Source: Methanobacteriota archaeon
Lineage (GTDB): Archaea; Halobacteriota; Methanomicrobia; Methanomicrobiales; Methanomicrobiaceae
Length of the DNA stretch: 64,000 nucleotides
Reading direction: 5' to 3'
NCBI GenBank assembly: GCA_016841665.1
Contig: JAENYT010000001.1
Span: 1-64,000 of the forward strand
Shown here: positions 60,876-64,000 of the stretch, in pieces
Numbering within the stretch: position 1 is the stretch's first letter
Layout: each line of letters opens with the position of its first letter
Translations under genes and position numbers: made by a program
Notes under the pieces: generated by a model
Told to the model about the DNA's origin: nothing
The model's database searches: none
Seen by the model: only the letters and a program-made list of their open reading frames with translations

Positions 60876-61889
60876 GTGGTGAATGAATGTTCCACCGAGG
60901 CGGTTGCAAAGGCTGTCAGGGAATACCCCGGGGTCACGCGCAAACGTGCAATCGGCGATATCATCAGATCCCTGCGCATTGATGTCCCCGACGTCGATGT
61001 CGTCGCCTCTTTCGGAGAAGATGCAGCGCTCATCAGGAATAACGACGAAGGCCTTTTACTCGCCGCAGATGGCATCTGGAGCAAACTCATGGAGGCTGAC
61101 CCCTACTGGGCCGGGTATTGCTCTGTGCTGGTCAATATCCATGATATTGCAGCCATGGGCGGGAAACCCCTCGCCATGGTCGATGTGCTCTCCATCAACA
61201 ACGAGGCAATCTGCAGGGACGTCTCTCGCGGGATGATCGATGCATCGCGGCAGTTCGGCGTGCCCGTCGTCGGCGGTCACCTCCACCCCGATACGCCGTA
61301 TAATGTGATCGATGTGGCGATCCTCGGCATTGTGAAAATGGACCATACCATCTTTTCCCACACTGCACGGACAGGCGACCGCATTGTCGCCGCAATCGAT
61401 CTCGATGGCAGGGTTCATCCTTCGTGCATCCTCAACTGGGACTCGGTCACCATGAAATCTGCCGATGCGGTGCGGTCCCAGATCGCGGTCCTGCAGAGCC
61501 TTGGCCGGGACAGCCTCGTCAGTGCCGGCAAGGACATCAGCAATCCCGGCGTCATCGGAACGCTGGGAATGCTCCTCGAGGTGAGCGAAAAAGGGGCGGT
61601 AGTAGACCTCGACGAGATCCCCCGGCCGGATCTGGATGCGCTCGGCATCACCTTCGAGCACTGGGTGCGGATGTATCCGGGCATGGGATTTGTCATGACC
61701 GCCCGGGAATCGGATGTTGCCGAGGTGTGCAGGCGGTTTGAAGCGGTGGGGATGAGCGCCGCCGATATCGGTGTAGTCGATGATTCCCGGATGCTCAAGG
61801 TCCGACGCGACGGGGATCTGGCCTCGGTCTTCGACCTCGAAAAAGAGGGAATCATGCGTATTCGCGCCAAAGGTGAAGAGTGTCGATGA
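60876..61889 (+). CDS. mmp2: Methanogenesis marker protein 2 (AIR-synthase-like)
   Basis: A 337-residue protein of the PurM/HypE/AIR-synthase superfamily restricted to methanogens. It has an ATP-binding-like GEDAALI region (about 47-53), a Gly-rich AAMGGKPLAMVDVLS and a PVVGGHLHPDTPYNVIDVAILG segment in the C-terminal domain. The biochemical function is not established; such ATP-grasp-like PurM enzymes phosphorylate or activate amides and carboxylates. The start is GTG at 60876 (no ATG in frame nearby), with GGTG five bases upstream. Four-base overlap with the next gene. Confidence 0.9.
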   Translation: MVNECSTEAVAKAVREYPGVTRKRAIGDIIRSLRIDVPDVDVVASFGEDAALIRNNDEGLLLAADGIWSKLMEADPYWAGYCSVLVNIHDIAAMGGKPLAMVDVLSINNEAICRDVSRGMIDASRQFGVPVVGGHLHPDTPYNVIDVAILGIVKMDHTIFSHTARTGDRIVAAIDLDGRVHPSCILNWDSVTMKSADAVRSQIAVLQSLGRDSLVSAGKDISNPGVIGTLGMLLEVSEKGAVVDLDEIPRPDLDALGITFEHWVRMYPGMGFVMTARESDVAEVCRRFEAVGMSAADIGVVDDSRMLKVRRDGDLASVFDLEKEGIMRIRAKGEECR

Positions 61890-62629
61890 AGATTGGAATC
61901 GGTGCAGGATCGCAGGTCCAGAAGGTTGTGGCGAGTATCCGGGGATTGACGGGGGATATCGCCGTCATCTGCTATGCACCATCCGGTACCAGGGACCAGT
62001 TCCCGCCAGATGCGTGCGTGGTGGAGCATGATCGGCCGGAACAGGCGCTCGTCTCCGACCTCGCATCGGGAGCGATAGATGCGGCCGTACGCGGCACACT
62101 GCCCGCCAGTTCGACGCTCACCCTCTTGAAAAGGGCGATGGGGGTCGAGCGGCTCGAACGCGTGGCACTTCTCGAGACCGGAAACGGGGCCAGATTTCTC
62201 CTCGCGCCGGTCGGCGTGGACGAGGGGTGGACGATCTCTGAAAAACTTGCCCTGATAGAGAAATCGAGAACCGTTGCCCGAAGGTTCGATCTTGATGAAC
62301 GCACGGCGGTCCTTTCCGGGGGAAGGATGGGTGATGTGGGAAGGCATGAGCGGGTCGATACCACACTCGCCGAGGCTGAACTCGTGGCCCGTCTTGCAGG
62401 AGCCGATCACGCCGAGATCCTGATCGAGGATGCTGTCCGGGATCATGGCATCATCATCGCACCCGACGGGATCTGCGGGAACCTGATATTTCGGACCCTT
62501 GTGTTGCTCGGTGGGGGGGTGGGCCATGGTGCACCCATCGTAAATATCGATAGAATATTTGTGGATACCTCGCGCGCCTCACCAGATTATGCGAATGCGA
62601 TATTGCTTGCCTCATCTCTGGTTAAATGA
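61886..62629 (+). CDS. mmp4: Methanogenesis marker protein 4 (MtxX, phosphotransacetylase-like)
   Basis: A 247-residue protein with a phosphate acetyl/butyryltransferase-like fold, long annotated as MtxX in methanogens. KIGIGAGSQVQKVV at the start and the C-terminal VRDHGIIIAPDGICGNLIFRTLVLLGGG are characteristic. Function unproven. ATG 61886 overlaps the mmp2 stop (ATGA), so the two markers are coupled. Confidence 0.88.
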   Translation: MKIGIGAGSQVQKVVASIRGLTGDIAVICYAPSGTRDQFPPDACVVEHDRPEQALVSDLASGAIDAAVRGTLPASSTLTLLKRAMGVERLERVALLETGNGARFLLAPVGVDEGWTISEKLALIEKSRTVARRFDLDERTAVLSGGRMGDVGRHERVDTTLAEAELVARLAGADHAEILIEDAVRDHGIIIAPDGICGNLIFRTLVLLGGGVGHGAPIVNIDRIFVDTSRASPDYANAILLASSLVK

Positions 62630-62746
62630 TAAAAAACGCCATTTTAATCATAAAATCTCAAAATAATTTCTTATAGCCCTTATTATTTGATTAGTGCTGC
62701 AATGTGAGCCACACGAGAAAATCTCACTAAAGTTCCCCCCAATGTT

Positions 62747-62818
62747 ACATTTCGCCCACCATTTCGGTGCAAATCCCGAAATGTTTTTATATGTGCCAAT
62801 CTACTTCTTTTTGAGGTG
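62747..62818 (+). promoter_or_regulatory. Histone promoter with inverted repeat and ribosome binding site
   Basis: TTTTTATATG at 62784-62793 is the TATA box. Directly upstream, ACATTTCG (62747-62754) and CGAAATGT (62777-62784) form an eight-base inverted repeat, with a further direct CATTTCG at 62760-62766; the right arm abuts the TATA box. GAGGTG at 62813-62818 is the ribosome binding site, nine bases before the ATG. Confidence 0.6.
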
Positions 62819-62827
62819 GAATTGATT

Positions 62828-63031
62828 ATGGCTGATCTACCTATTGCTGCAGTTGTTCGCATTGCAAAGAAGAATGGTGCTGAGAGAGTCGGAAGCGATG
62901 CTGCCGAGGCGCTCGTAAAAGCTGCTGAGACGTACATCGCAAACCTGACCAAAGAGGCAAACAAGCTCGCACAGCACGCAGGACGCAAGACGATCAAGGA
63001 AGAAGACGTAACCATGGCGGTCTCCGCCTGA
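62828..63031 (+). CDS. Archaeal histone
   Basis: A 67-residue histone of the HMf type: PIAAVVRIAKKNGAERVGSDA in helix 1/loop, the long central helix AAETYIANLTKEANKLAQHA, and RKTIKEEDVTMAV at the end. It forms dimers and hypernucleosomes wrapping DNA. The frame opens four codons earlier, but GAGGTG falls there, so ATG 62828 is the start. Confidence 0.97.
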   Translation: MADLPIAAVVRIAKKNGAERVGSDAAEALVKAAETYIANLTKEANKLAQHAGRKTIKEEDVTMAVSA

Positions 63032-63036
63032 ATTAC

Positions 63037-63049
63037 TCTTTTTCTTCTA
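63037..63049 (+). terminator. Pyrimidine-rich terminator after the histone gene
   Basis: CTCTTTTTCTTCT begins about six bases after the histone stop codon; the convergent hisB stop follows 12 bases later. Confidence 0.5.
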
Positions 63050-63060
63050 CGACCAATCGC

Positions 63061-63642
63061 CTAGAACACTCCTTTTGTACTGGGAATCTTGTCGCTCCCG
63101 GTTTCTCTCGCCACTGCATGCCTGAGTGCAATGCCGAATGCCTTGAACACCGCTTCGATCTGGTGGTGATCGTTTCTTCCCTCGAATGAGATATTGGCGG
63201 TAATCCCTGCATTGATGCAGAGGCTGTAGAAAAAGTGTTCAAACAGGTCTCCGGGTATCCCGCCTACCGGATAGTCCGAGAAGGCGCCATTGAATACGAG
63301 ATATCCCCGGCCGCCGCAATCCAGGGCAACCCTGGCGATCGATTCGTCCATGGGCACTGCCGCATCGGAAAAACGGCAGATGCCCTTTCCTGTACCGATG
63401 GCATCCTTCAAGGCCTTCCCCATCACAATGCCTGTATCTTCCACCAGGTGGTGGCAATCGACCTCGAGGTCCCCCACTGCCTCCACCGCAAGGTCTACGT
63501 TACCATGCCTGGCAAACGCTCCCAGCATGTGATCGAAAAATGCGATGCCCGTTGCAATTGTTGTGCTCCCCTCGCCGTCGAGATCAAGCGATACCCGAAT
63601 CGAGGTCTCTTTTGTCTCCCGGCTTACTTCAGCCCTTCTCAT
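63061..63642 (-). CDS. hisB: Imidazoleglycerol-phosphate dehydratase
   Basis: HisB dehydrates IGP in histidine biosynthesis using two metal ions. The 193-residue protein has [13 protein letters not shown] and the mirrored metal motif [15 protein letters not shown] in the first half. The second half has [37 protein letters not shown] 63642 begins [15 protein letters not shown]. It follows hisA by 22 bases on the same strand. The stop codon TAG (CTAG site) is at 63061. Confidence 0.95.
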   Translation of the reverse strand: MRRAEVSRETKETSIRVSLDLDGEGSTTIATGIAFFDHMLGAFARHGNVDLAVEAVGDLEVDCHHLVEDTGIVMGKALKDAIGTGKGICRFSDAAVPMDESIARVALDCGGRGYLVFNGAFSDYPVGGIPGDLFEHFFYSLCINAGITANISFEGRNDHHQIEAVFKAFGIALRHAVARETGSDKIPSTKGVF

Positions 63643-63664
63643 ATCCCAGATTCCTCCATGCAAT

Positions 63665-64000
63665 TCAGTGTTCCCTATTCTTCTCATCTGTGGTCTCTGC
63701 CGCCCGGATTGCCGCCCGGAAGTCGATTTTCCCGCTGTAAAGCGCCGATCCGAGCACGATCCCGTACACGCCCATCCCGGCAAGGATCGAGACATCGTCG
63801 GTGCTGCTGATCCCCCCCGCAGCCACGATCGGGATGTGGACACGGTGTACCACGTGCTCGATCGGTTCAGGAGCGATTCCCTGGCAAAGTCCCTCCACGT
63901 CGACATTGGTGAAGAGCAGGGACCCTGCTCCGAGGTGCTCGAACCGCTCCGCCCATACAAGATAATCTCCCGCGGATCTCTCCCAGCCCTCGACCACGAC
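63665..64000 (-). CDS. hisA: ProFAR isomerase HisA, C-terminal part (5' end outside window)
   Basis: HisA isomerises ProFAR in histidine synthesis. The 112 residues present show the second half of a (beta/alpha)8 barrel: [15 protein letters not shown] with the catalytic Asp of the second half, [15 protein letters not shown] (phosphate-binding GG) and [13 protein letters not shown]. The frame stays open to the window edge, so the gene starts beyond base 64000. It precedes hisB in a his operon. Confidence 0.94.
   Translation of the reverse strand, partial: VVVEGWERSAGDYLVWAERFEHLGAGSLLFTNVDVEGLCQGIAPEPIEHVVHRVHIPIVAAGGISSTDDVSILAGMGVYGIVLGSALYSGKIDFRAAIRAAETTDEKNREH

Noticed and set aside
1-64000. 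CRISPR arrays, insertion sequences or integrase-bounded islands
   Set aside because: No regularly spaced direct repeats, transposase motifs or integrase genes were seen anywhere in the window.

Overview
The window is a stretch of chromosome from a methanogenic euryarchaeon, most likely a member of the Methanomicrobiales. The evidence is genes of the CO2-reducing methanogenesis pathway (mer, mtd, methanogenesis markers 2 and 4, a Tfx-type regulator), a DUF3821-type S-layer glycoprotein with a PGF-CTERM anchor, a short archaeal histone, an archaemetzincin, an archaeal RFC large subunit, Nop5/fibrillarin/Cbf5, and the archaeal-type ribosomal protein superoperon. tRNA genes lack an encoded CCA, and promoters look like TATA boxes with either no leader or a short leader carrying a GAGGTG-type ribosome binding site. 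I cannot fix the genus from sequence alone.

Layout. 1-4.3 kb: end of chorismate synthase, a tRNA methylthiotransferase, and a znuABC-type metal importer on the minus strand. 4.4-6.9 kb: poorly known small genes (a 178-residue protein, a two-helix membrane protein, a PH-domain protein, a secreted GYWKTH protein). 7.1-11.7 kb: tRNA-Ile, iorAB, an orphan DNA methyltransferase, a two-domain sulfurtransferase, tRNA-Ser. 11.8-17.4 kb: Cbf5, HemD, a TctA-like membrane protein, Nop5-fibrillarin, a DUF1614 membrane protein, tRNA-Gln. 17.4-25.7 kb: the S-layer gene with a long structured leader, AMP phosphorylase, and a large secreted VWA/Ig-like protein of visibly lower GC. 25.8-29.3 kb: tRNA-Arg, a dCTP-deaminase-fold protein, an NrpR-like regulator, and a divergent tubulin/FtsZ-superfamily protein. 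29.5-33.1 kb: mer, a GalT-like protein, mtd and tfx. 33.2-48.6 kb: the ribosomal superoperon from a SPOUT methyltransferase through uL3...uL15, secY, adkA, an EMC3-like insertase and cmk, closed by a hairpin/T-run. 48.7-58.3 kb: an accessory region with a split BtuCDF-type importer, a TIM-barrel protein, a 63-residue duplicated protein, and several decayed genes (a cobaltochelatase remnant, a frameshifted pilin, a permease-UspA deletion fusion). 58.4-64 kb: archaemetzincin, UPF0146, rfcL, mmp2-mmp4, histone, hisB and the end of hisA.

How it works together. The C1 genes mer and mtd catalyse consecutive F420-dependent steps of methanogenesis; mtd is divergent from tfx and has a perfect palindrome over its ribosome binding site. 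The translation block is ordinary in order. The most unusual points are the tubulin-like protein with altered GTPase motifs and a repeat-bearing tail, a 15-bp palindrome shared by the uL3 leader and the pilin promoter, a dCTP-deaminase homologue without its catalytic Glu, a BtuD ATPase with an extra C-terminal domain, and a cluster of gene remnants around the importer. Statements about families rest on recall of their motifs, since no database search was possible.
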